A stretch of DNA of 64,000 nucleotides. Origin: JAFDBW01 sp963825575. GTDB taxonomy: Bacteria; Desulfobacterota; Desulfuromonadia; Desulfuromonadales; BM103. The first letter of the stretch is position 1. Each line of letters starts with the position of its first letter. Positions 25,303 through 33,798 of the stretch are shown here, in pieces. The stretch lies in NCBI GenBank assembly GCA_963825575.1, contig CAWGUB010000002.1, positions 1-64,000 on the forward strand, given 5' to 3'. The translations under genes and the position numbers were made by a program. The notes under the pieces are model-generated. The model was not told the DNA's origin. It saw only the letters and a list, made by a program, of their open reading frames with translations, and made no database searches.

Positions 25303-25772
25303 CCATTATCTTCTGGAATTCAAAGCCAAAAGCGAAAGGGGTTAAGTTCTGTCCCTGCTGGTTGCAAGATGTCTCATCAGCATGGTCTGGCTACCCCATA
25401 ATGACAGCAGTAAGGCGAGGCCCCCTGTAACGGGCCGGCTCGTCTCCCCTGCTGTTCTCCCGGAAGCCATATCACCTTCGCGAACGTCTATAGCCCTCCG
25501 CTAGGAGAAGGCACTTTTGCATACTTTTGTTGCCGGACAAAAGTATGGCGTCTGGCGGGACGCGACCCGCCGGTTTTGCTTTTATCATCTGAAATTAAAA
25601 ACAAAACCAGAATCCGGGGGTCGCGCCCCCCGACTGCGCCTCACTCTTTTACTGGCCTAAAAGAGTAAGCAGAAAAGGGCCTGCGCTGCGCTAGGCATAG
25701 ACGTTCGCCTGATTTTCGTGATTTCTAATGGCTTCTGTGTACGGGAACCGGCCCGATACAGGGGGCCTCACG
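25278..25772. repeat. Composite palindromic repeat, copy 2
   Basis: Same modules as 15282-15869 in a different order: A (25278-25333, plus), D (25414-25447, inverted), B (25494-25585, inverted), C (25592-25700, plus) and D (25744-25772, plus). B and C are close to their counterparts in copy 1 over 80-90 bp. Relative to copy 1 the B-C pair is turned around, so the GC hairpins face each other. No coding frame here is convincing. The rest of this gap (25773-25890) shows nothing recognisable. Confidence 0.75.
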
Positions 25773-25890
25773 GTACTGCTTTCTTGACCCGGTAGCCTAT
25801 AGTAGCATCGTGATCTCTGAATCAACGTAAAACTCTTTCAGTTGAAAACAAATTCAGAAGTATAAACCCTGTATCACCTGCGAGGTTTGC

Positions 25891-25935
25891 TAAAAATACG
25901 ATGGGCCGGGTGAAATCTCCCGGCCCATCGTTATT
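25891..25935 (-). terminator. Strong terminator of the acetate-uptake operon
   Basis: 12-bp perfect stem CGATGGGCCGGG/CCCGGCCCATCG with an 8-nt loop; on the minus strand it is followed by TATTTTTAGC. It lies just past the small membrane gene ending at 25966. Confidence 0.93.
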
Positions 25936-25965
25936 GTCATGATAGATGTTACGCCCGACGTGGCC

Positions 25966-26352
25966 CTAGGGTGCAAGCGGCATGTCGTAATCGGTGACGA
26001 TGACATCCATATTCAGCAGGAAACGGCCGAACTCGTCGAAGGTCATACTGGCCGGCTTGACCAGGAAGAGGGCGACAATACTGACGACGGTGGCGGCGGC
26101 CACCCAGTTGAGGACCAGGTTGCGCAGCTCCCAGTTCGGCTCCTCCAGCTCTTGTTCGTCAGCTTGTTCCTTGGCGGGCAGCTTGTCCGCTATATGTCGC
26201 ATGATCTTGCCGGAGCTGAGAAAAATCACTGCGGAAATAGCAAATTGGGGAAGGATTTCCAGCGAGGCCTGACCGGTCCCCAGCAGGCCGGCATAAAATG
26301 CCAGCACACCAAGTCCGAGAAATGTCATCTGGCGGCTGAGTTTTGCGTTCAT
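25966..26352 (-). CDS. Small membrane protein downstream of the acetate-permease-like gene
   Basis: 128 aa with about three TM helices (about 8-28, 34-48 and 82-100) and an acidic cytoplasmic stretch (AKEQADEQELEEPNWELRN) between them. GAGG lies 11 bp before the ATG. It follows the permease by 60 bp and ends at a strong terminator, so the two form one sigma-54-driven unit. No family was recognised. An accessory role for the permease is an inference from synteny. Confidence 0.6.
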   Translation of the reverse strand: MNAKLSRQMTFLGLGVLAFYAGLLGTGQASLEILPQFAISAVIFLSSGKIMRHIADKLPAKEQADEQELEEPNWELRNLVLNWVAAATVVSIVALFLVKPASMTFDEFGRFLLNMDVIVTDYDMPLAP

Positions 26353-26412
26353 GCGCTGAAATCCTCTTTAGACAACGTCATACAGAGAAATTATCGATAT
26401 CTGCATCGCCTG

Positions 26413-27192
26413 TCAAGAACGGATCTTCCCAGATTTGACTACTGCCGGCTGAAGAAGACAGATTGTTTCGCTACTGACATAGCGCATGCCGAGATAGAAT
26501 CCGGGCAGGCTGCTGGTTAAGCCGACCAGCGCCGCGCCGTGCAGGATGGCGGTGTTGTCTGTAGCGTGGGCCATGGCGAGCATAAGCAGGAAGGCTGTCA
26601 TCATGGCGAAAACCGTTCGGCAGGTACGGGTCAGCTGATCGAAGCCCTGACAAATGATCAGGCTGAACATCCCCCACATGGCGAAATAGCCCATCATCGG
26701 AACCGACCCGGGCGTTGTACCGTATCCGGCCCTTGGCAGGATGTCGAGGGCGAGGATTGAGAGCCAGAACAACCCGAAGCCGGTGAAAGCAATCGCACGC
26801 AGCGGCCTGCTCTTCAGAGCATTCAGCCCCGCGGAGATCTGTCCGACAGCGCCGATCATGAGAACAATCGCCAGAAGATGCAGGTTGATTGAGAAGATCG
26901 GCAGCTTGTCGAGGGCATAGCATGCCACGGTAACGCTGTAGCCAAACAGCCCGAGCACGGGCAGGTTGTCGAGGTTGCTGGCCGGTCGTGCCGGCATCGG
27001 TGGGGCGACCGGCAGAGCCGGTTCCGGAACTTGCAGACGGTCGGACAATTCGCGGTATTTCTGGCAGTCCTGGTATTGGCAGGAACAGAATTTGATGATC
27101 ATGCTGGCGTCGTGCGATGAGATATAGCCGCAACCGACGTCGCAGGCATCTTCGTCATGATCAAAGTAGGGACAAACCGCCGTGTCTTGCAT
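26413..27192 (-). CDS. AceTr (GPR1/FUN34/YaaH) acetate permease with Cys-rich N-domain
   Basis: 259 aa. Residues about 75-245 form a six-helix membrane domain resembling SatP/YaaH acetate permeases: PVLGLFGYSVTV for the usual NPAPLGLMGF, then GAVGQISAGLNALK, AFTGFGLFWLS, MGYFAMWGMFSL and DNTAILHGAALVGL. Before it is a Cys-rich domain (residues 7-43) with C7, C17, C21, C36, C38 and C43, starting CPYFDHDEDACDVGCG; it could hold zinc or an iron-sulfur cluster. That fusion is not typical of YaaH proteins. GGAGG lies 5 bp before the ATG. A sigma-54 promoter and two enhancer sites lie upstream, and the likely sensor pair is adjacent. Confidence 0.7.
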   Translation of the reverse strand: MQDTAVCPYFDHDEDACDVGCGYISSHDASMIIKFCSCQYQDCQKYRELSDRLQVPEPALPVAPPMPARPASNLDNLPVLGLFGYSVTVACYALDKLPIFSINLHLLAIVLMIGAVGQISAGLNALKSRPLRAIAFTGFGLFWLSILALDILPRAGYGTTPGSVPMMGYFAMWGMFSLIICQGFDQLTRTCRTVFAMMTAFLLMLAMAHATDNTAILHGAALVGLTSSLPGFYLGMRYVSSETICLLQPAVVKSGKIRS

Positions 27193-27307
27193 ATGCGCCT
27201 CCTGCGTGGACTTCTGGTGCTAGGGATAGCTGTTAAAAATTGGGCCCGGCACGGCAATCGGCAATCTAAACTACGGCCGGGCCCCATGGAGTCACACGAT
27301 TCTAAGG

Positions 27308-27323
27308 AGCAAGGCGTGTACCA
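27308..27323 (-). promoter_or_regulatory. Sigma-54 promoter of the acetate-permease-like operon
   Basis: Minus strand TGGTACA-CGCC-TTGCT, a full match to the -24/-12 consensus with GG-N10-GC spacing (GG at 27322-27321, GC at 27310-27309). Start expected near 27298, about 105 bp before the ATG. Confidence 0.82.
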
Positions 27324-27420
27324 AAAGTGTCTTTACTGGAAAGTCGGGGTTTATCTCTTTTGATTACAGATGGTTAGGTGCTTTTTGGCGAGGGTCTGTG
27401 CTGGTCTGTCCAGGGGATGG

Positions 27421-27469
27421 ATTTGCACAAATGCAAAACGGCAAATTTCACTTTTGCATTTGTGCAAAG
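27421..27469 (-). promoter_or_regulatory. Two enhancer sites (TTTTGC-N6-GCAAAA)
   Basis: ATTTGC-N6-GCAAAA (27421-27438) and CTTTTGC-N6-GCAAAG (27451-27469). The centre of the first is exactly 120 bp from the -12 GC of the promoter, as in front of the OFA gene. Sites are 31-32 bp apart (three helical turns), suiting cooperative binding by a hexameric activator. The remainder of this 308-bp gap shows no gene. Confidence 0.7.
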
Positions 27470-27500
27470 AATTCGGGGATAAGTCACTCAGTTCTTTGGC

Positions 27501-28871
27501 CTACGGTTCTATCTGCTTCTTGTCGATCCCGTATTTCTTCAATTTGCGGTAGATGGTCGCCATGTTCATGTCGGCCTCAGCCGCCGCTTCTTCAACATTG
27601 CCGCCGTACTTGCGCAGCAGACGGGTGAGGTAGTCGGTCTCGAACTGGCCCAGCGCCGAAGAATAATCCGCATGGTCTGCGGGCTGTCCGGCATGGCCGG
27701 TTTCGATCAGTTGAGCGATTTCCGGCAGGCCGATATAGTTGCCGCCTGAGATGGTCATGGCGGCTTCGATCACGTTGCATAGTTGGCGAATGTTGCCGGG
27801 CCATTCATAAGCGCGTAGTGCCTGCATGGCTTCTGGAGTCAAGCCCTTGAAGTCTGTGCCGAATTTTGAATTCTGCCGGCGAATGAAGTGGGCGACCAGC
27901 AGCGGGATGTCTTCCTGACGCTCGCGCAGTGGTGGCAGGTGAATGTTAATAACGTTCAGGCGATAAAAGAGATCCTCCCGGAAGGTCCCCTGAGAGACTT
28001 CCGCGGTCAGATCAGAATTGGTTGCCGAAATAATCCGTACGTCAACCTTGGTAGAGGTGGTGTCGCCGAGCCGACGAAATTCCTGCTCCTGCAGAAACCG
28101 CAGCATCGTCTTCTGCATATTGAGTGGCAGATTGCCGATTTCGTCGAGGAAAAGGGTGCCGCCATTGGCCGCCTCAAGCAAACCCTTGCGATTTTCCATG
28201 GCTCCGGTGAAGGCCCCTTTCCGGTATCCGAACAGTTCGCTCTCAAGGATGTTTTCAGGCATGGCGCCGCAGTTGAGCGCCACAAAGCGGTGATCGCGAC
28301 GTGCCGAGTTGTGGTGCACCGCCTGGGCGACCAGCTCCTTGCCGGTCCCCGATTCACCGGTTATCAGCACCGAGGTATCCCGGACGGCGACCTTGGCGAC
28401 TTTCTCGAGCAGCGCCCTTATGACTGGTGATGCGCCGATGATATTCTCGAACTTGAACTGTCCCGAGAGCTCCTCACGCAGTTCGCGGTTTTCCTCAAGC
28501 AGCTCATGATGTTGCAGGGCATTCTTTACCCGGTAGACCAGTTCATCCGGTTCAAACGGCTTGGTCAGCATGTCGTACGCACCACGGCGCAAGGCCTGTA
28601 TCGACATTTCCACTGTGGCATAGGCTGTAATCATGATGACCGGAACTTCCGGATCGCGATTGCGGACATGCTGCAATACTTCGAGACCGTCCATTTCCGG
28701 CATCTTGATGTCGCTGATGATCAGGTCGTAATCACCGGCGCTGAACTCGGCAACGGCCTGGACCGGACGCGTGAAGCTTTTGACCTGGTAGCCCTGATCC
28801 CTGAGAACAGCCTCCATCATGCGACAGAGGCCTTCTTCGTTATCAACCAACATGATGCGTTGAGGTGTCAT
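27501..28871 (-). CDS. NtrC-type sigma-54 response regulator
   Basis: 456 aa with receiver (1-120, phospho-acceptor Asp54 in IISDIKMP), AAA+ (about 145-385) and Fis-type DNA-binding domain (about 415-452). The AAA+ part has Walker A GESGTGKE, the sigma-54 contact loop GAFTGA and LFLDEIGNLP. The recognition helix reads MNMATIYRKLKKYG. It overlaps the upstream kinase by one base (TAATG), so they are a coupled pair. Its 3' end is directly upstream of the enhancer-controlled acetate-permease operon, which together with the shared enhancer before the OFA gene makes it the likely activator of both. Confidence 0.93.
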   Translation of the reverse strand: MTPQRIMLVDNEEGLCRMMEAVLRDQGYQVKSFTRPVQAVAEFSAGDYDLIISDIKMPEMDGLEVLQHVRNRDPEVPVIMITAYATVEMSIQALRRGAYDMLTKPFEPDELVYRVKNALQHHELLEENRELREELSGQFKFENIIGASPVIRALLEKVAKVAVRDTSVLITGESGTGKELVAQAVHHNSARRDHRFVALNCGAMPENILESELFGYRKGAFTGAMENRKGLLEAANGGTLFLDEIGNLPLNMQKTMLRFLQEQEFRRLGDTTSTKVDVRIISATNSDLTAEVSQGTFREDLFYRLNVINIHLPPLRERQEDIPLLVAHFIRRQNSKFGTDFKGLTPEAMQALRAYEWPGNIRQLCNVIEAAMTISGGNYIGLPEIAQLIETGHAGQPADHADYSSALGQFETDYLTRLLRKYGGNVEEAAAEADMNMATIYRKLKKYGIDKKQIEP

Positions 28872-30835
28872 TAAAATTCCTTCCGCTCGAGCGGCAGGCG
28901 GATCGTGACGGTCGTCCCGTGGTTAAGGCGGCTGGTCATCTGGATGCTGCCGTGATGCTGCTCGACGATTTGTCTGGTGATTGCCAGACCGAGGCCCGTG
29001 CCGCGGTCCTTGGTCGTGTAGAAGGGTTCGAAGATGCGCTCCAGGTCCGCTTCGTCGATGCCGCTGCCCGTGTCGACAAAGGTAATCACGGCATCGCCCT
29101 CTTCCTGTATGGTGCTGATCGTAAGCTGACCGCCGTCGATCATGGCCGCGCCGGCATTCAGAATCAGGTTGATCGCCACCTGTCTGATCTGGTCTCCGTC
29201 GATTGAAAGTGTCGGCAGGCCATCGGTAAAGTGCTTGGTGATCTGTACACCGTGCATGTCGGTGTGGTTTGCCGCGAAGCTGATGATCTGGTCGAGCAAC
29301 TGGTTGAGGTCGGTCTCGGAAAATTGGGGTTGAGGGGTGCGGGCGTAGTTGAGCAAGTCCTGCACGATCTTCTTGCAGCGTTTGCTCTCGCGCTTGATCT
29401 CGTGAATAAAGTGATAATTCGGGTCCTCAGGGTCAAGCTTGTTCTCGAGGTATCCTGCGTAGCCGAGGATGACGCCGAGCGGGTTGTTGATCTCATGGGC
29501 AACGCCCGAGGAGAGGATTCCCAGGGAGGCCATCTTGCCCTGCTGGGCGAGGCTGGCTTCGAGTTCACGGTTGCGCTGCAGGTGACTGGTCATGCGATTG
29601 AAGGTTATTGCCAGCTCGCCGAGTTCATCCCGGCTGGTGATTTCCATCTGCCGATGGAAACGGCCGCGCTTGATGTCGCGGATAACCGATGTCATATGCT
29701 GGATCGGGTCGGAGAGGACCTTGGCGGCAAGGAAGACCATCAGGATTGACAAGCTGGCGACGATGATGGAAATCAGGCCGAGGCTGCTCATAATCCGCCC
29801 CTTGATCAGGTTGGTTTCACGGTAGAATTCGTCCTCGTAGGAACCGACCGCGACAATCCAGTCCCAGGGCTGGTAATGCAGATAGCGGACGATCTTGCTG
29901 CGCGGCTTATCTTCTCCAGGGTTCTGCCACGGATAGCGGATCCATCCCTCAAGCTTCCTGCACATCTCCTCGATAAAGGGGACGCCGTTTGAATCTCTCG
30001 ATTCATAGATGTTCTGCCCCTCGGCTTCGGGATGGACCATCAGGTTGCCTTTGCGATCCATGCAGTAGATATAGCCGGTTTGTCCGACCCGCTTGGCGTT
30101 GATCCGGGCTTTAAGCTCATTAAACGCCCTGCGCTCTGCCGCAGGATTTTCGTAGGTCTCTTCAAGGTACCCGCCGGTGGCGATGATCCAGTCCCACGGT
30201 TCATAGTAACGGTAGACTGCCATCTTTTGCCGGGGGTGCGCGTCACCCAGTTCCGCGTTGCGCCATGGGTAGACAATCTTCAGTAGCGTGTCAGGTTTGG
30301 CCTGTGTCGCGGCCTTGCACATGGTACGGATAAAATGTCTGCCATCCTCGTCCTGTTCAGAGTAGACGTTCTCACCCTCCCGGGCGATGTGCACAGTCAG
30401 GTCGCCTTTGCTGGTGATGGCATAAATGTAACCGGTTTCACCAACCTGGACTCTTTTCAAGGCGCTGCGTGCTGCCTGCTTGGCGCTGTCGAGGTCGATC
30501 TCCCCCTTGCGGTAGAGATTGTCCTGGGCCTCGACCATGTTGTAGGCAAGGTTGGTCAGGCTGGCCAGCTCATTCTCGGTGGCAGCCTTCCGGTCTTCCT
30601 GGTAGGTCAGGAACTGCTGGTTGTGGGCATCGAGGAGGTCCACGGTAAATGCGGCCAGGTGGTCGAGATCGTCTTTGCTGGTCTGGGTGATGCCGAGGTA
30701 TGCCTGCTGGTAGGCAATCCAGCCGACCACCGTGCCAACCACGATAATCGGGATCAGTACCAATGGCAGAACGACGACCGTCATTTTCCAGCGGATTCTG
30801 AGGTTGTTGACGAATTTAAACAGGTAGCGGCTCAT
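28871..30835 (-). CDS. Double-Cache sensor histidine kinase
   Basis: 654 aa. TM1 (about 17-40) is followed by a large extracytoplasmic region with two similar Cache units, each with VGxTGYIY (VGETGYIYAI and VGQTGYIYCM) and an ending EPWDWIIATGGY or QPWDWIVAVGSY. TM2 (about 357-378), HAMP, HisKA (SSGVAHEINNPLGVILGY) and HATPase (NLILNAGAAM, DTGSGI, GTGLGLAI) follow. Cache_2-type domains often bind small organic acids. With the downstream NtrC-type regulator and its probable targets (acetate-type permease, OFA transporter), sensing of acetate or a similar acid is a reasonable inference. No receiver is fused. Confidence 0.92.
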   Translation of the reverse strand: MSRYLFKFVNNLRIRWKMTVVVLPLVLIPIIVVGTVVGWIAYQQAYLGITQTSKDDLDHLAAFTVDLLDAHNQQFLTYQEDRKAATENELASLTNLAYNMVEAQDNLYRKGEIDLDSAKQAARSALKRVQVGETGYIYAITSKGDLTVHIAREGENVYSEQDEDGRHFIRTMCKAATQAKPDTLLKIVYPWRNAELGDAHPRQKMAVYRYYEPWDWIIATGGYLEETYENPAAERRAFNELKARINAKRVGQTGYIYCMDRKGNLMVHPEAEGQNIYESRDSNGVPFIEEMCRKLEGWIRYPWQNPGEDKPRSKIVRYLHYQPWDWIVAVGSYEDEFYRETNLIKGRIMSSLGLISIIVASLSILMVFLAAKVLSDPIQHMTSVIRDIKRGRFHRQMEITSRDELGELAITFNRMTSHLQRNRELEASLAQQGKMASLGILSSGVAHEINNPLGVILGYAGYLENKLDPEDPNYHFIHEIKRESKRCKKIVQDLLNYARTPQPQFSETDLNQLLDQIISFAANHTDMHGVQITKHFTDGLPTLSIDGDQIRQVAINLILNAGAAMIDGGQLTISTIQEEGDAVITFVDTGSGIDEADLERIFEPFYTTKDRGTGLGLAITRQIVEQHHGSIQMTSRLNHGTTVTIRLPLERKEF

Positions 30836-30983
30836 AGTCGGATTAATGTTTCTTCAGAAATGAGCAGATTATGCTGCTTATGGGGCAAAAAAGCAATAGC
30901 GGGGAAAATGGAGGAAAGAGGAAAGGGGTGAGGGGTGAGGGGGAAGAGGCCACTGACTGCTTACCTCTTTCCCTTTCCCGATT

Positions 30984-32114
30984 TTAATATAGTTCGAACT
31001 TCAACAACCGACATTCTATCGGTCCGTTATACAGGACGATGCGGCGCGACGGTTTGAGGCCGATGCGTTTGGCCAGGGGCAGGTTGCCGGTGAAGACCCA
31101 GGCGGTCCATCCTGTCCAGCGCTGTTTTAATGTGTCGCCAATCTTGCGATAGAAGTCCTCGAGCTTGCCCTCGTCACCGATGCGTTCCCCGTAGGGTGGG
31201 TTGCAGATCAACGTGCCATGGGCCGCCGGCGGATCGAGCTTGGCAAAGTCATGTTGTGACCACCTGATGTTTGACCCGATCCCGGCAGTCTCCGCATTAC
31301 GCCTGGACAGTTCGACGGCACGACGGTCGCGGTCGCTGCCGAACACCAGATTGGCCTGGAGCTGGCTGCGGCGCTGCTCGGCCTCTTCGAGCAGCCGCTC
31401 CCAGGCTGAGGCGGAAAAATCCGGCCAGCGCTGGAAGCCGAAGCTCGGCGAGAGCAGGCCGGACGCGGTGTCGCTGGCCAGCAGGGCTGCCTCCAGGGGC
31501 AAGCTGCCTGAGCCACACATCGGATCGACAAAATGTGACTGTCGATCCCATTCACTGAGGGCAACGAGCCCGGCAGCGAGGGTCTCCTTGAGCGGCGCGA
31601 TAGTCGGATCGCGTCGATAGCCGCGCCGGTGCATACCGGTACCGGCCAGGTCGAGGCTGATGGTACACTGGTTACGGGCCAGGTGCAGGTTGATCCGCAG
31701 ATCGGGATCCTTCGGGTCGACATTGGGCCTCTCGCCGCAGCGGTCCCTGATCCTGTCAACGATGGCGTCCTTGGTCTTCAGTGCAGCAAAACGGGAGTGG
31801 GTGATCTCGGAGTCCCGCAGGTTGGCATCGACGGCGAGGGTCATCGCCGGTGTCAAATAGTCTTCCCACCCCAGAGAGTATACCCCTTCGTAAAGGGCTT
31901 CCTGGGACGGGCAGGGGAAGATCTTAACCGGGAGCAGCACGCGATTGGCAGTGCGCAGCCAGAGACAGGCACGGTAGCCATCGGCCATGCTGCCGGTGAA
32001 AGCGACACCGCCATTTTCGGCTCTTACATTTTTGCCGCCGAGTGTTTTCAACTCAGCGGCAAGTACGTCTTCGAGCCCCTTGGTTGTGGTGGCAAAAAAA
32101 TCGATTTGATTCAT
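30984..32114 (-). CDS. THUMP-domain class I RNA methyltransferase (RlmL-N type)
   Basis: 376 aa. The N-terminal THUMP/ferredoxin-like part (about 1-155) starts DFFATTTKGLEDVLAAEL. The SAM-binding methyltransferase domain follows, with VDPMCGSGSLPLEAAL (motif I, about 194-209) and NPPYGERI (motif IV, about 305-312), typical of N2-guanine methyltransferases acting on 23S rRNA. It lacks the second RlmK-type domain of E. coli RlmKL, so it corresponds to the RlmL half. It is the last gene of a four-gene minus-strand unit and lies 8 bp past the AI-2E gene. Confidence 0.88.
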   Translation of the reverse strand: MNQIDFFATTTKGLEDVLAAELKTLGGKNVRAENGGVAFTGSMADGYRACLWLRTANRVLLPVKIFPCPSQEALYEGVYSLGWEDYLTPAMTLAVDANLRDSEITHSRFAALKTKDAIVDRIRDRCGERPNVDPKDPDLRINLHLARNQCTISLDLAGTGMHRRGYRRDPTIAPLKETLAAGLVALSEWDRQSHFVDPMCGSGSLPLEAALLASDTASGLLSPSFGFQRWPDFSASAWERLLEEAEQRRSQLQANLVFGSDRDRRAVELSRRNAETAGIGSNIRWSQHDFAKLDPPAAHGTLICNPPYGERIGDEGKLEDFYRKIGDTLKQRWTGWTAWVFTGNLPLAKRIGLKPSRRIVLYNGPIECRLLKFELY

Positions 32115-32122
32115 CTCCTCTG

Positions 32123-33256
32123 TCAGTGCTGTCGCTCTGTCTCAAGTGCGGCTTCGGGGAGCCGGAAGGTTCTGCGGTAGGTGCGGATCTCCAGTATGGC
32201 GATCTTGATGATGCTGACAATCGGTACACCGATGATCATGCCGATGACGCCGTAGAGCTTGCCGCCGGCGATAATCGCGAAGAAAACCCAGAGAGGGTGC
32301 AGGTTGGCTACCCGGGAGATCAGGATCGGGATCAGGATGAAGTTGTCGATCAGAACCTGGGCGATTAGAATATAGAGGATGGCGATCCACCAGAATTGCG
32401 GGCCAACACCAAGGTCGACAAAAGCGATCAGGATGCCTGGAACCATGCCAATGATCGGCCCGATGTAGGGGATCAGGTTGGTGACGCCGGCGAAAATGCC
32501 GAGGATCGAGGCATAACGGATGTCTGTCAGGGACAGGCCCAGGGTGACGACCAGCCCGATGATGATTGCCTCGAGAATACGACCCCGAATGAAGTGGCCG
32601 AGTTGGCGGGTTACCAGGTGGCTGAGGTCATGCGCCATTTCAAAATGACGGTTGGGTGCCATCGCCGTACAGGCGCGCATGATAGCTTTTCCGTCACGCA
32701 GGAAAAAGAAGGTGAAGAGCGGTACGATGATAAAGAGCCCGCCGACCTTCATGGCAGATTGTGGAGTGCCGGTCAGAATCGCTGCCAGCAGCTGTTCCCC
32801 CCAGCCGCGGACCTTGGCCGGCAGACCGTAGCTTTCGATGACAGGAAAACGGCTGTGCAGGTTTTCAAGCAACTGTCTCAGGAATTCAGTCAACCTGGTG
32901 GTGTAGCGGGGGAGGTCAGCCCCCAGGTTGCCCCAGAGTTCCTGCCATTGCGGCAGGAGCCATAACGTACTTGCCAGGAAGATTCCCAGGACAAGCAGGT
33001 AAACTATGAAGATACTGCTGGTGCGATTGAAATAATTGCTCAGCCTTGCGACCGGCGGTTCGAGCAGGAAGGTCAGCACCATGGAGAGCAAAAGGGGCAG
33101 GAAGAGAACGGAGAAGGCAGTGCGCGTCACTCCGATGAATGTGGTTGCTGAAGAGTAAACAGCCAAACCGCAGGCAATGGCGCTGGTCAGGACCAGGAAT
33201 GCGAGTAGCAGCTGGCCGCGGGTCCACCCTCTGCGGTTGGAAGGATAGGTCCTCAT
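32123..33256 (-). CDS. AI-2E family transporter
   Basis: 377-aa inner-membrane protein of the AI-2E/PerM/TqsA family with about eight TM helices. It shows FLLEPPVARLSNYF near the N-terminus, VPLFTFFFLRDG (about 175-186), GRILEAIIIGLVVTLGL and the family's C-terminal motif LIPYIGPIIGMVPGILIAF. Substrates vary (AI-2 export, Na+/H+ exchange) and are not readable here. The ATG overlaps the stop of the cyclic-nucleotide-binding gene by 4 bp, so these two are coupled. Confidence 0.88.
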   Translation of the reverse strand: MRTYPSNRRGWTRGQLLLAFLVLTSAIACGLAVYSSATTFIGVTRTAFSVLFLPLLLSMVLTFLLEPPVARLSNYFNRTSSIFIVYLLVLGIFLASTLWLLPQWQELWGNLGADLPRYTTRLTEFLRQLLENLHSRFPVIESYGLPAKVRGWGEQLLAAILTGTPQSAMKVGGLFIIVPLFTFFFLRDGKAIMRACTAMAPNRHFEMAHDLSHLVTRQLGHFIRGRILEAIIIGLVVTLGLSLTDIRYASILGIFAGVTNLIPYIGPIIGMVPGILIAFVDLGVGPQFWWIAILYILIAQVLIDNFILIPILISRVANLHPLWVFFAIIAGGKLYGVIGMIIGVPIVSIIKIAILEIRTYRRTFRLPEAALETERQH

Positions 33257-33786
33257 GTCTCAACTATTTCTGTTGGCAGCTGTTCTATGAGCCGTTTGTT
33301 GAGATTACGGATCTCCTGGCTGGCTGTCTGGAGACGCTCGCTGACAATCCGGGTCAGGCCAATCAGAATCCTGCTGGTCAAGGTCGGCTGACGTTCAACC
33401 ATGTCCAGTAGGTCGGCGCGGAACAGCCCGATCAGTTCGGTTGGTTCGGTTGTTCGCGCGGAGGCGCTGCGCGGTGCCGGGGCGGTGAGGGTGGTCTCGC
33501 CGAAGAAATCACCGGGGCCGAGGATGGCGAGCTCGTCTTCTGTGCCCTGTGGATTTTTAGCGTGGATGCTGACACCGCCGCTGCGGACCATGTACATGCC
33601 TGTCCCGGGGTCGCCTTCTTCGAAGACGAACTCGGATGCCTGGTAGTTGCGCACGTGGACGATCTTCTCCAGGACGTTGAGCTCCCGTCCGTTCAACTCG
33701 GCGAACATCGGCAGGTTGTTAAGGAAGTAGGCCAGTGAATCTTCGTCATGCTTCTTGCGAAAGATGTTGTTCCAGAGCGGATCCAT
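33253..33786 (-). CDS. Cyclic-nucleotide-binding domain protein
   Basis: 177 aa with one CRP-type beta-roll (about 25-140): FAELNGRELNVLEKIVHVR, then the phosphate-binding cassette GPGDFFGETTLTAPAPRSAS (about 92-111), with GE and R/S at canonical places. A short helical tail follows (RLQTASQEIRNLNKRLIEQ). There is no helix-turn-helix, so it is not a transcription factor; a sensor acting on a partner is likelier. The partner may be the AI-2E protein, with which it shares a 4-bp overlap. Confidence 0.85.
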   Translation of the reverse strand: MDPLWNNIFRKKHDEDSLAYFLNNLPMFAELNGRELNVLEKIVHVRNYQASEFVFEEGDPGTGMYMVRSGGVSIHAKNPQGTEDELAILGPGDFFGETTLTAPAPRSASARTTEPTELIGLFRADLLDMVERQPTLTSRILIGLTRIVSERLQTASQEIRNLNKRLIEQLPTEIVET

Positions 33787-33798
33787 TGGTTTCTCCCG

